A stretch of 43,055 bases of DNA from Desulfobaccales bacterium (GCA_041648175.1 JBAZPO010000024.1:1-43055); one strand, 5' to 3'. Shown: positions 1 to 8,447, numbered from the stretch's first letter. Made by a program: numbers and translations. Notes: generated by a model not told the origin, from the letters alone.

Positions 1-21
1 GGGTATTTAAAAATCGCCGGT

Positions 22-45
22 AGCACAGGCTTTTCAGCCTGTGCT
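22..45. repeat. Perfect 10-bp hairpin (AGCACAGGCT / AGCCTGTGCT)
   Basis: The arms at 22-31 and 36-45 are perfect reverse complements around a TTTC loop. The core GCACAGGC/GCCTGTGC also forms the inner hairpin of the element at 32530-32631, so this is probably a dispersed palindromic repeat. Confidence 0.7.
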
Positions 46-204
46 CATATAGGCTAAAACCTGCGACTGCATAATGTCCGGCAATTTTGCAAGAGGCTCC
101 TAGGTTAAGTGCAATTATGGTCCTGGACCCACCGGGCAATCAGCCAATCTTGATGCGGCAAGCCATTCTCTCGGGTGTGGGCGCAAACTAACCCTGAACC
201 TGCT

Positions 205-598
205 CTCCTGAAAAAGCGCGTCATCTTTCTCATCGCTGCTGGATGCCCTGCCGGTCCTGGGTTTATGCTGTCCCCATGCCTTGCCGGGACAGTAGTGAGA
301 CACTTAAAATCAACCTGAGGATAACTGGCAGGTTGAACCCATCCCACCCGTACCGTGTCCCGGCACGAGGCTGCCGGCTCATCATCAATAGGTTGATATT
401 AATGACTAATTTTTGCTTGAGCCGGATATTTATCCCGGGACCAGGGTGGCACGACCCCGGCACAGACTCGACCAGGACACGCAAGCACGCGGGTCCAGGC
501 CGGGTATACGGTGAGGCTACCTCGCAATGGCCCGGCACGTGTCCGGCGTTTTCCCAGCCCAACCGGCCCGCGGCTGGCCATTTTTCCTATTTTTTTGC
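205..598. repeat. Long dispersed repeat, copy A
   Basis: This stretch aligns along nearly its whole length with the reverse complement of 21631-22032. Identity is roughly 70% by eye. The best-conserved blocks are at 240-280 and 346-400 (containing CCGTGTCCCGGCACGAGG), 420-448, and around 509-545. Short hairpins are kept in both copies, for example GAGG-CTA-CCTC near 512-526, where copy B has CGAGG-ATA-CCTCG. No long frame is shared apart from one that spans the repeat in both copies and has no recognised domain. It could be a structured RNA, a non-autonomous mobile element or the remnant of one. Confidence 0.7.
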
Positions 599-766
599 TC
601 CTGTAGACCGATATAAACAGGTAAAAAGACGCTCTACACCCCTTCAAATTCTCCACCCGGGGGGAAGCCTGCGAGAAGAATTCCTTGAACTATCGTTATG
701 TTAGGGGGAGTAGTGTGGCAAGTGCCTGCCTTGCCGCCTGGGACTCAAGCGCATGCAGAAGTTCTT

Positions 767-903
767 ATACCAAGTTGCGCTCATACAGGTAATTTTGTTT
801 TTGTAGGGGCGGACCTATGTGTCCGCCCTCATGGTGGCCGCACATGCAGGTACGATCCTACAAAACCGAAGCTATTTTTACTTCTATGGACGCAACTTGG
901 TAT
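767..903. repeat. MITE-like element with terminal inverted repeats
   Basis: A perfect 13-bp inverted repeat, ATACCAAGTTGCG at 767-779 and its complement at 891-903, bounds a 137-bp non-coding segment. With two mismatches the arms extend to 19 bp. The interior carries a second palindrome near 804-833 (GGGGCGGACC-TATGT-GTCCGCCC). The ends resemble those of the element at 32530-32631, so both probably belong to one family moved by a transposase elsewhere. Confidence 0.7.
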
Positions 904-1058
904 TAAACAATTTCGCCCAGGGAAAGGGAAAGCCCGTGCCCCAAATCAACCAAAATCCCATGTTTCGTTTCCTGATGGTGCTTACCATCAGCTCCACAGT
1001 TGGAGGAAGGTTAAAAAAGCTTGGGGATTGGGCAAAGTGGACAGGGAGATGGACGAAC

Positions 1059-1859
1059 TTAGCCATACTTGCCCGTGATATAGTCCTCCGTTCGGGAATC
1101 CCGGGGGCGGGTGAATATCTGTGCGGTGGTGCCGAACTCGATGAGTTCCCCCAGGTACATGAAACCCGACATGTCGGAGGCCCGGGCCGCCTGCTGCATG
1201 TTGTGGGTAACGATGATAATAGTGTAGTTCCGGGCCAACTCCCGCATCAGTTCTTCAATGCGCAGCGTGGCCATAGGGTCGAGGGCGGAACAGGGTTCGT
1301 CCATAAGCAGGATTTCGGACTCCACCGCCAGCACCCGGGCAATGCACAAACGCTGTTGTTGTTCCTCAGTAAGTTCCAGGGCCGACACCTTCAGGCGGTC
1401 CTTGACTTCGTCCCACATCTCAACCGCAGTGAGGGAGCGCTCCAGGATTTCCTGCAACTCGGCTTTCCGGGGCTCACCGTGGAGGCGAGGTCCGTAGACC
1501 ACATTGTCGTAAATGGACAAGGGAAACGGATTGGGCCGCTGGAAGACCATGCCCACCTTCTTGCGCAGCTGGGTGAGGACGACCTCGGGGCCAAAAATAT
1601 CCTGGCCGTCAATGATGACCTGCCCGCTGATCCTTACCCCTTCGATGAGGTCGTTCATCCGGTTGAGCGTGCGCAGCAGAGTGGACTTGCCACAGCCCGA
1701 GGGGCCGATGAGCGCGGTGATGGTCTTTTTGGGGAACGCCGCGTCGATATCCTTCAGGGCATGAAAGGATTCATAGAAGAGATTGAGGCGCCGGAGTATG
1801 ATAATGTCCGGAACTATTCGCGGGGTGTCATTATCCGAAGCGGCCGGAAATATAGTCAT
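1059..1859 (-). CDS. pstB: Phosphate import ATPase PstB1, altered signature motif
   Basis: This is a cytoplasmic ABC ATPase that would power phosphate uptake through PstC/PstA (266 aa, usual length). Walker A GPSGCGKST lies at 52-60, the Q-loop Gln at 107 (VFQRPNPFP), Walker B with catalytic Glu at 187-188 (LLMDEP) and the H-loop His at 219 (VTHNM). The C-terminus RTEDYITGKYG is typical of PstB. The signature, normally LSGGQ, reads LTEEQ (163-167) in the DNA. The ATG lies inside the 3' end of the upstream pstB2, a 29-nt overlap, with no clear Shine-Dalgarno site, so translation is probably coupled. It is the last gene of the pst operon. No phoU follows. Confidence 0.95.
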   Translation of the reverse strand: MTIFPAASDNDTPRIVPDIIILRRLNLFYESFHALKDIDAAFPKKTITALIGPSGCGKSTLLRTLNRMNDLIEGVRISGQVIIDGQDIFGPEVVLTQLRKKVGMVFQRPNPFPLSIYDNVVYGPRLHGEPRKAELQEILERSLTAVEMWDEVKDRLKVSALELTEEQQQRLCIARVLAVESEILLMDEPCSALDPMATLRIEELMRELARNYTIIIVTHNMQQAARASDMSGFMYLGELIEFGTTAQIFTRPRDSRTEDYITGKYG

Positions 1860-2598
1860 CAGTGCGTTGGTCGGCGGGCACGGTGAAGACCCGGTTGGTT
1901 TTCCCGATTTCGATGATATGGCTCATTAACAGAAACGCCACCCGGTCGGTGGCCCGGGCGATCTGTTTGGTGTTGTTGCTCACCAGGACGATAGTATAAT
2001 CATTTTTCAATTCCAGCAAGGTCTCTTCGATTTTGGCAGTCGAAATCGGGTCCAGTCCGCTGGTGGGTTCATCCAAGAGGATCACTTCGGGCTCCATGGC
2101 CAGCGTGCGGGCCAGGCAGAGGCGCTGCTGCTGGCCGCCAGAAAGCTTTAAGGCCGAATCCCGAAGCCGGTCCTTGACTTCATCCCATAACTGCGCGGCC
2201 CTAAGGCTGGTCTCGGCCAGGTCGTTCAGCTCTCCCCGGCTTTTCTTCCCGGCCAACCGGGGCGCCAGGGTCAGGTTCTCATAAATGGAGCGCGGCAAGG
2301 GGGTCGGACGACTGAGCACCAACCCCACCCGCCGTCGCAACTGCACTACGTCATAGCCCGGCGCCAGGATATCCTCTTCGTCCAGCCAGGCCCCTCCCGT
2401 GACCCGGACGCCGGAGATGAGATCGCACATGCGGTTCAAAATCCGGAGCAGGGTGGACTTGCCGCTCTTGGAGGGACCCATGAGACCGAAAACCTCATTG
2501 GGCTGAATAGATAAAGTAACCCCATCCAAGGCCTGAAAATCGCCAAAGAAGAAAGACAGGTCCTCAAGGCGGATTTTATCGGAGGTTTCTTGAGTCAT
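1831..2598 (-). CDS. pstB: PstB2, ATPase lacking Q-loop Gln and H-loop His
   Basis: Second PstB-type ABC ATPase of the operon (255 aa). Walker A GPSKSGKST is at 41-49, a standard LSGGQ signature at 152-156 and Walker B Asp-Glu at 176-177. Two catalytic features are missing. The Q-loop Gln is Ser96 (VLSRPTPLP where the family has VFQRPNPFP), and the H-loop His is Asn208 (VSNN instead of VTHN). I checked both codons in the DNA. Its own ATP site is therefore probably weak or inactive, while its intact signature can complete the site of PstB1. Tandem pstB genes are known in Firmicutes; whether those show the same loss I cannot check here. It overlaps pstB1 by 29 nt. Confidence 0.93.
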   Translation of the reverse strand: MTQETSDKIRLEDLSFFFGDFQALDGVTLSIQPNEVFGLMGPSKSGKSTLLRILNRMCDLISGVRVTGGAWLDEEDILAPGYDVVQLRRRVGLVLSRPTPLPRSIYENLTLAPRLAGKKSRGELNDLAETSLRAAQLWDEVKDRLRDSALKLSGGQQQRLCLARTLAMEPEVILLDEPTSGLDPISTAKIEETLLELKNDYTIVLVSNNTKQIARATDRVAFLLMSHIIEIGKTNRVFTVPADQRTDDYISGRFG

Positions 2599-2620
2599 GG
2601 AATTTAGAGTAGCAATTGAA

Positions 2621-3457
2621 TCACGAATAGCGCCGCATGAGCCGCTGCATCAGAGTATAAGCCACCACATTGATCACCAGAATGGAAATCACCAAAACCG
2701 CCGCGGTGCCATAGGCGTTGGGCATGGATATGCCCTCCCGGGCCAGAATATAAAAGTGCACCGCCATGGTGCGTCCCGAATCAAACAGCGACACCGGGGT
2801 GCGCAGGGCGGCGCCGGCGGTGAACAGGAGCACCGCGGTCTCCCCCAAAGACCTCCCGACACTGAGCATGATGCCGGTCGTGATCCCCGGCAAGGCGCTG
2901 GGCAGGACAATCCGGGTAACGGTCTGCCACTGGCTCATCCCCAGGGAAAGACAGGCGGTGCGGTAATCCTGGGGCACGGCCTTGATGGCCTCCTCAGACG
3001 TGCGGATGATGATGGGGAGCACCATAATGGCCAGAGTAAGGCCGCCGGAGAGCACCGACCAGCCGAACCCCAGCTTCAAGACAAACAACACGAAACCGAA
3101 AAGCCCCAGAATGATGGAAGGCACCCCTGCAAGGCATTCGGCTCCGAAGCGGATGATCCGGGTAGCCCAGCCCTCCCGGGTATACTCAGTAAGGTAAATG
3201 GCGGTTCCCACCCCGAGGGGAGAGGCCAGCAAAATGGCCAGCGCGGTGATATAGGCGGTAGCCACGATGGTGGGAAAGATGCCACCGGCCCGGCCCATAT
3301 CTGTGGAGTCCTGAGAGAGGAACCCGGGGGTGACCTGGGGGAGCCCTTTTATGGAGATATCCACGATGATGAAGATCAGGATCAGCAGGGTGAAACCGGT
3401 AAAGGCCCAAAGCAGGGCTTTGACCAGACGCTGAGTGGTATGGGGGTCGAGTCGCAC
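2621..3457 (-). CDS. pstA: Phosphate ABC transporter permease PstA
   Basis: Inner-membrane permease subunit (278 aa) that pairs with PstC to form the phosphate channel. The sequence has about six hydrophobic segments, and the permease loop for contacting the ATPase is recognisable around SLGMSQWQTVTRIVLPSALPG, followed by GRSLGETAVLL, which is characteristic of PstA/PstC. The start is GTG at 3457, with RLDPHTTQR preceding the first membrane span. About 90 nt separate it from pstC, containing a run similar to the CTGAAAAC-type spacer repeats; 22 nt separate it from pstB2. Confidence 0.94.
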   Translation of the reverse strand: MRLDPHTTQRLVKALLWAFTGFTLLILIFIIVDISIKGLPQVTPGFLSQDSTDMGRAGGIFPTIVATAYITALAILLASPLGVGTAIYLTEYTREGWATRIIRFGAECLAGVPSIILGLFGFVLFVLKLGFGWSVLSGGLTLAIMVLPIIIRTSEEAIKAVPQDYRTACLSLGMSQWQTVTRIVLPSALPGITTGIMLSVGRSLGETAVLLFTAGAALRTPVSLFDSGRTMAVHFYILAREGISMPNAYGTAAVLVISILVINVVAYTLMQRLMRRYS

Positions 3458-3550
3458 GAGTCTTATTCCGTTTTGCCTTTCAAATGCTTCAAACCAAATG
3501 GTTCAATCGTCACTGTCTCTTTAACCGAAAACTGAAAACCGCTTTCTTAC

Positions 3551-4393
3551 CTATCTTCGCCGGGTAATTAAGGTGGCGCTCAAATTCAGGATCATGATGA
3601 TGACGAATAAGACGATGCCGGTGGCAAATAGGGCCTCCCGATGGCGGCCCGCGGCGTAGCCCAGTTCCAGGGCGATATTACTGGTCAGAGTGCGCACCGG
3701 GTCCAGAACCGAAGTGGGGATTTGGAGGGCGTTGCCTGCCACCATGATCACCGCCATGGTCTCGCCGATGGCCCGCCCCATCCCTAATATGATCGCCGTG
3801 ATAATACCGGAGGACGCCGCGGGCAGCACCACCCGGCTCACTGTCTGCCAGCGGGTGGCACCCAGAGCTAAAGAGCCATCCCGGTAAAGGTCCGGGACCG
3901 CGGTGAGGGCGTCAATGGAAATGCTGATGACTGTGGGGAGAATCATGATACCTAAGATGATGGACGCGGCTAGCAGCGACAGCCCGGGACCGCCTAAATA
4001 ATTGCGGATGAGGGGCACCAGCCAGATGACTCCCAGAAAGCCGTACACCACTGACGGAATGCCGGCCAGCAGTTCCAGGGTGGGCTTCAAAACCATCTTG
4101 AGACGCTTGGGAGAAAACTCCGCCAACACAATGGCACAGGACAGGCCCAGGGGCACTCCGATGACCATGGCCCCCAAAGTAACCAGCACGGACGAGATGA
4201 TCATGGCCAGGATGCCGAAATGGCCCTTGGTGGGAGCCCAGTGGCTGGAAAGGATGAAGTTTTTCAGGCCGGTGGAGAGGATGAGGGGAAAGCCCTCTAT
4301 GAAGATGAAGATGGTGATGAGGGCCAGGGAGCCGATGGAAGACAGGGCCAGAAGCAGGAGTCCCCGTTCGATGAATTTCTCCCGTTGCATCAT
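3551..4393 (-). CDS. pstC: Phosphate ABC transporter permease PstC
   Basis: Inner-membrane permease partner of PstA (280 aa from the chosen start). It shows about six hydrophobic spans, the permease signature LALGATRWQTVSRVVLPAAS and the PstC-typical GMGRAIGETMAVIMVAGN. An upstream in-frame ATG at 4471 would overlap pstS by about 80 nt and add a polar, Arg/Gly-rich tail unlike the family. The ATG at 4393 overlaps the pstS stop as ATGA and leads directly into MMQREKFIERG and the first membrane span, so I prefer it. Confidence 0.93.
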   Translation of the reverse strand: MMQREKFIERGLLLLALSSIGSLALITIFIFIEGFPLILSTGLKNFILSSHWAPTKGHFGILAMIISSVLVTLGAMVIGVPLGLSCAIVLAEFSPKRLKMVLKPTLELLAGIPSVVYGFLGVIWLVPLIRNYLGGPGLSLLAASIILGIMILPTVISISIDALTAVPDLYRDGSLALGATRWQTVSRVVLPAASSGIITAIILGMGRAIGETMAVIMVAGNALQIPTSVLDPVRTLTSNIALELGYAAGRHREALFATGIVLFVIIMILNLSATLITRRR

Positions 4394-5274
4394 TTCACCC
4401 CGACCAGGCCCTCGGATTCGAGGATCTTCTGACCATTGGGACCCAGGACGAAATCCACGAAGGCCTTGCACGCGCCGGCAGGCTCGGCCCGGGCCACCAG
4501 CAGGAAACGGCGCACCAGTTTATAGGTATGATTTTTAATGTTTTCCCGGGTGGGGAAGACGCCGTCAATGGCTAGCGCCTTGACCCGGTGATCCACCAGC
4601 CCGGCGGAAATGTAGCCCAGGGAATGGCGGTCCCCCGCGACAATCTCCCGCACCGACCCGTTGGAATCCTGGACCAGCGCCGCGGGGGTGATTTCCTGCT
4701 TGCTCATGACCAGGTGCTCGAAGGCCTCCCGGGTGCCGGAGCCTTCTTCCCGAGTTATCAGGTCGATGTCATGGGGCGGCAATCCCAGGGCACTCCAATT
4801 TTTCACGGCCCCGCTAAAGATCTTCCGAATCTCCATCAGGCTGATCGTGCTCAGGGGATTGCTGGGGTGGACGATGACTGCAATGCCGTCATTCGCTATA
4901 GGTATCTCTATTAGTTTCTTCTCTTCGCCTAACAGCTCTCGGGAAGAAGCCCCCAAATCCGCGGCCCCATGGGTGGCGGCATAGATGCCGGCACTGGAAC
5001 CGCCGCCCTGCACATCGACCCGGGCTTGGGGATGACGGTGCATATAAATTTCCGCCAACTTTTCCGCAAAGGGCTGGATTGACGTGGAACCGGCAACACA
5101 CAAGGGCCGACCGGTGCTTTGCGAGGATGTGTCACAGCCCAGCGCCACCAGGAGGGCTATGATTACTGCGCAGATGCATCGGAAAGGATATGCCGTTACG
5201 GGAAATCTCCTGGTTTTGCTGAGGACAGGACTTAAGCCCCGAGCCGTTAAGGCTGTTTTTGTGGGATCTGACAT
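4390..5274 (-). CDS. pstS: Phosphate-binding lipoprotein PstS
   Basis: Periplasmic phosphate-binding protein that delivers phosphate to PstCA (294 aa from the first ATG). A hydrophobic stretch ending ALLVALGC fits a lipoprotein signal with the lipidated Cys near residue 47. The tail before it is long, so translation could begin further in. Binding-site motifs are AGSTSIQPFAEKLAEIY, GGGSSAGI and EEGSGTREAF. It is the first gene of the operon. The 298 nt up to the cyclase gene must hold its promoter; I could not place a Pho box with confidence. Confidence 0.93.
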   Translation of the reverse strand: MSDPTKTALTARGLSPVLSKTRRFPVTAYPFRCICAVIIALLVALGCDTSSQSTGRPLCVAGSTSIQPFAEKLAEIYMHRHPQARVDVQGGGSSAGIYAATHGAADLGASSRELLGEEKKLIEIPIANDGIAVIVHPSNPLSTISLMEIRKIFSGAVKNWSALGLPPHDIDLITREEGSGTREAFEHLVMSKQEITPAALVQDSNGSVREIVAGDRHSLGYISAGLVDHRVKALAIDGVFPTRENIKNHTYKLVRRFLLVARAEPAGACKAFVDFVLGPNGQKILESEGLVGVK

Positions 5275-5572
5275 GGCTCTTAAAGGTGAAGCGACTTTTG
5301 AAATTAACCCTGGGAAACTTCGGGCAGGATCAGTCCTATTATTTCAAAAATGTTAGGAATTTCAACCTAAAATCGGGAAAAGATATATGTCGGCCGTCAA
5401 AGCTTTTTTTAAGCTATCCTCTTTTCGGACCGATGTCACCTATAATTATTTCTGGTCACAGAGCGTCACCACGTTCCGCAGTAATCGCTTGATTAATCTT
5501 GACCTCTTGCACCACTGCTGGTTAACTTGATTGCTAAGGGCACAAGCTACTGCCTCAGAGCCGGCGAAAACC
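5275..5572. other. Divergent spacer between pstS and the cyclase gene
   Basis: This stretch must hold promoters for both divergent genes. It is more AT-rich than its surroundings around 5340-5460. I could not assign a convincing promoter, operator or Pho box. Confidence 0.5.
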
Positions 5573-7231
5573 ATGAAATATAGATTCGACTTTAAAAGTC
5601 TACAGCAGCGCCTGGCCGTGCTCCTGATCTTGCCGGTGGGCTTGTTTCTTGTCGGCGCAGGGGCCTTCGGCTATGTCTCTATTCGGGAAAGTCTACTGGA
5701 GGAATGGCAAAAGGTCGCCATCCTGAGACTGGAACGGGCCGCACATCAGATGGATATGCGGCTGAGCCAGCCCAAACACTGGATGGAGCTGTTTGCCCGG
5801 CTTGCGACCAAGCCGCACCATGCAGCAGTGCGGGATTGGATCTTGCAGCAGTTGGAGCGAGAAGACGGTGTCAGCCAGGTTAAACTAACCTGGCCAGGGA
5901 CTGATGCCATGCGGACCTTTCCAGCCGTTAAAAGTGTTTCCCCGCCTCGCTACTTCTATCCTCCGGGCCATGAGACCGTGGGTCTAAGATCTGAGCTTCT
6001 CGACGCGCACGGGCAACCCTTGGGAGAGCTCGAGGTTCTCCTGAAACTCAGTTACTTAATGGAAGACGTTGTGACCTCGGGGTGGTTGCAGGCCAACATG
6101 GCCTGTCTGCTCAATGACAAAGGTCTTTACCTGGCCCATTCCAACCCTTCCATGCAGGCCCGGCACTGCCTGGGGGAAACCCAGGACCCTCTGGAAGTGG
6201 CCATGCTGAAGGCTATACCGGAAAAACCTTACGCCACCCTCATAGGCCAGGGTTGGACGCCAGAGCGCGTGGTGGGCTTCTACAAGCTGCATCAGGCTCC
6301 CTGGGCTATTATGCTGCACGCCCGGGGGAGTCAAATCCTGGCCCCCATCTTGCGTTTTCGCTTCTATTATCTGCTGGGCGTCCTCTTGTGCCTCGCCTTT
6401 ATCCTGGGCCTGATGCGCCTGGGAATCAACCCGCTTATCGCGTCGATTCAACGGATAGCCCGGCGCGCTGCCTTGGTGGCCAAGGGCCGCTACGGCAAAC
6501 CCATACCGGTGCGCACCCGGGACGAAATCGGCCAGTTGACCGCGAGCTTTAATAACATGGTGGAGGGTCTCAAGGAACGTGACTTTATCAGCAATACCTT
6601 CGGACGCTACGTGGACCAGGAAGTCGCCCGAGAATTGCTGAACCGCCCTGAAGCGGGCCGGCTGGGAGGTGAAAAGCGGGAAGTAGTAATCCTGTTCTCC
6701 GATATCCGGGATTTTACTCCCCTTGCGGAGACCCTGAGTCCCGAAGCCACCATCCAGCTGGTAAATCGCCATTTCTCCCAAATGATCGAAGTGCTCCAGC
6801 AGCATCGCGGCATCATTGTGGACTTTCTGGGCGACGCCATCCTGGCCTTTTTCGATCCCTTGTACGGCCCTTTGGAGCCCACGGTGCGGCGCGCGATTCG
6901 CTGCGGTCTGGACATGGAAGCCGCCGTCGCCCTTGAAAATGCCTCGGATTCTAAGTTTCCCAAGCTCCAGATGGGGGTTGGCCTGCACGTGGGAGAAGTG
7001 GTGGTGGGTAATATCGGTTCAGAAACCCGAGCCAAGTATGGCATCGTGGGCGCCGCGGTTAATCTGACCCACCGCATTCAGTCCCAAGCCCGGGGCGGCG
7101 AAGTAGTGATTTCGGAAGCCACTTACCGCCAAATCCCTGAGGAAATAGTAGTCCAAAGATCCTTCCGCACCATGCTGAAGGGGATTCATGATCCCACCAA
7201 TCTCTACGTAGTGGGGGACTTGCCGGGTTGA
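5573..7231 (+). CDS. Membrane sensor with HAMP and class III nucleotide cyclase
   Basis: Predicted adenylate/guanylate cyclase of 552 aa. Order: membrane span at about 13-37, a periplasmic sensor of about 225 aa (probably a Cache-type fold), second span at about 263-283, HAMP linker (RTRDEIGQLTASFNNM), then the cyclase domain from about 370. Both metal-binding Asp residues are present (FSDIRDFT, FLGDAIL), as is the Asn/Arg transition-state pair (AAVNLTHRI). The usual base-specifying Asp of IGDxVN is Ala here (IVGAAVN), so ATP versus GTP preference cannot be read from sequence. ATG 5573 is preferred to TTG 5531 because the family N-terminus begins there; neither has a good ribosome-binding site. 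It stands alone between pstS (divergent) and the channel gene. Confidence 0.88.
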   Translation: MKYRFDFKSLQQRLAVLLILPVGLFLVGAGAFGYVSIRESLLEEWQKVAILRLERAAHQMDMRLSQPKHWMELFARLATKPHHAAVRDWILQQLEREDGVSQVKLTWPGTDAMRTFPAVKSVSPPRYFYPPGHETVGLRSELLDAHGQPLGELEVLLKLSYLMEDVVTSGWLQANMACLLNDKGLYLAHSNPSMQARHCLGETQDPLEVAMLKAIPEKPYATLIGQGWTPERVVGFYKLHQAPWAIMLHARGSQILAPILRFRFYYLLGVLLCLAFILGLMRLGINPLIASIQRIARRAALVAKGRYGKPIPVRTRDEIGQLTASFNNMVEGLKERDFISNTFGRYVDQEVARELLNRPEAGRLGGEKREVVILFSDIRDFTPLAETLSPEATIQLVNRHFSQMIEVLQQHRGIIVDFLGDAILAFFDPLYGPLEPTVRRAIRCGLDMEAAVALENASDSKFPKLQMGVGLHVGEVVVGNIGSETRAKYGIVGAAVNLTHRIQSQARGGEVVISEATYRQIPEEIVVQRSFRTMLKGIHDPTNLYVVGDLPG

Positions 7232-7676
7232 TACAGCGGTTCAGCGCCTTGCCACAAAGCTGATGATTGTCCGGTTTTATGCCAGAAGGCGTCGGAAAGT
7301 CCGGATGAATTTCCATTACCGAATGTGGAGGTGACGATTAGGAATTCAGAGTTTCGCCACCCGGGCCAGAGTGATTCAAAATGTTTTGGAGTTGCGCAGA
7401 AGGTTCGGTACATTGAGACGTGGACTTAACTTCATTTGCCGGGCCGTAGTCCTGGCTGCTTGACCGCAGCGCCTTAGACCCCCCTCAACAACCAGCCACC
7501 GCGAACATAACCGCGAGAGACGCCAAGAGGCAGAATCGCTTCATATTAGTTCCCTCCCCCTCAAACCTGGATGTACCAAAAAGATAAGCTCATTGCTCCT
7601 CTGATGCAATGATTTACTGAAACCGGCTAAGGCCATCCTAGCGCCAATTCACTTCTCCATTTACAAAGAGGACCTT
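7232..7676. other. Spacer with a possible tiny lipoprotein gene
   Basis: Between the cyclase and the channel gene I see only the short minus-strand lipoprotein-like frame at 7485-7544. AAGAGGA at 7667-7673 precedes the TTG start of the channel gene. Confidence 0.5.
7485..7544 (-). pseudogene. Tiny lipoprotein signal peptide ending at its lipobox Cys
   Basis: A good ribosome-binding site (GGGGGAGGG) precedes an ATG at 7544 encoding a 19-residue lipoprotein-type signal sequence, MKRFCLLASLAVM followed by lipobox VAGC. A TGA follows the Cys directly. The same frame stays open for about 47 more codons after the TGA. It is either a lipoprotein gene broken by a nonsense mutation, a genuine minimal peptide, or chance. 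A selenocysteine reading is less likely because I see no clear hairpin or conserved sequence downstream. Confidence 0.35.
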
Positions 7677-8447
7677 TTGCGGTATGAGGACAAGGAAAAG
7701 GGCAGCCGAACTCTGGCAATCGGCGGGATAAAAGCCGGTCAGCAATCCCAGAAGTTCTCGGACAGATTATTAAGGAGTGCCAAAATCTTGCCGAAATTTT
7801 TTGAACAGGACCGCTATGGGTTTCTTTTGGTGTGCCTCTTTTTCTTCATCGCGGGAATTCCGGTCATCGAGAATTTTTTCGAATTAAAAATCATAACTGC
7901 TGTCGTGTTCTCTCTTATTTCTATTTCAGCCATCTATGCCATTACTCGCCAAAAAAGCCTTTTTATTATAAGCGCTTTGTTATTTTTGCCTTTGATTATT
8001 TGCATTTGGTGGGATTTTATTTCCCATAGCTTTTTTTCTCAATCATCTTATTCTGCCTTTAATATTATTTTTTTATCATTTATTACCTATCATATATTTA
8101 TTTCTACATTCAGAGCCAAGATAGTCAATCGCAATGTTATTCATGGGGCCATAGTAGTATATTTGCTGATCGGTTTCCTCTGGAGCTTCATTTATTCATT
8201 GCTTGAAACCTTGCATCCAGGTTCCTTCAGCCATATGAGTGAAAAAATATTTGGGCACCGCCCTTTCGTCTATTTCAGTTTCGTCACCCTGACCACCTTG
8301 GGCTTTGGCGATATCACCCCCCAAACCCCGGTGGCCCAATCTTTTACTATTCTCGAAGCCATTCTCGGCCAGATATACCTCATCATCCAGGTTTCCTGGC
8401 TGGTCGGTCTTTACGTAGCCCATACCCGGGAGCAGAGAAAGCCATAA
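7677..8447 (+). CDS. Two-TM potassium-channel-like membrane protein
   Basis: Membrane protein of 256 aa with a C-terminal ion-channel (Ion_trans_2) module. The pore loop FVTLTTLGFGDITP contains the selectivity-filter type sequence TLGFGD, followed by a last span, AILGQIYLIIQVSWLVGLYV. Several hydrophobic segments precede it (about residues 45-160), more than a minimal KcsA-type channel. No RCK or cyclic-nucleotide domain follows. The start is TTG 7677, with AAGAGGA 4 nt upstream; no ATG is available before the first membrane span. The central part (about 7850-8200) is clearly more AT-rich than its neighbours, which may reflect membrane codons or transfer. Confidence 0.8.
   Translation: MRYEDKEKGSRTLAIGGIKAGQQSQKFSDRLLRSAKILPKFFEQDRYGFLLVCLFFFIAGIPVIENFFELKIITAVVFSLISISAIYAITRQKSLFIISALLFLPLIICIWWDFISHSFFSQSSYSAFNIIFLSFITYHIFISTFRAKIVNRNVIHGAIVVYLLIGFLWSFIYSLLETLHPGSFSHMSEKIFGHRPFVYFSFVTLTTLGFGDITPQTPVAQSFTILEAILGQIYLIIQVSWLVGLYVAHTREQRKP

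Larger units (their letters stand above)
1..1058. other. Gene-poor spacer downstream of pst operon
   Basis: No open frame here has recognisable family features. The frames that exist are rich in Pro, Arg and Gly and overlap repeats. The stretch holds a perfect hairpin (22-45), one copy of a long dispersed repeat (205-598) and a MITE-like element (767-903), listed separately. I saw no clear terminator for the pst operon, which ends at 1059. Confidence 0.7.

Noticed and set aside
243..704. Possible gene of 153 codons
   Set aside because: It follows the dispersed repeat. The similar frame in the second copy is interrupted and has no domain, so shared DNA rather than coding explains it.
819..1886. 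Plus-strand frame of 355 codons
   Set aside because: Mostly antisense to pstB1. Its first part lies in a MITE-like element, and it has no recognisable domain.
4394..4471. N-terminal extension of PstC
   Set aside because: It overlaps pstS by about 80 nt and is unlike the family. The ATGA-coupled start at 4393 fits better.
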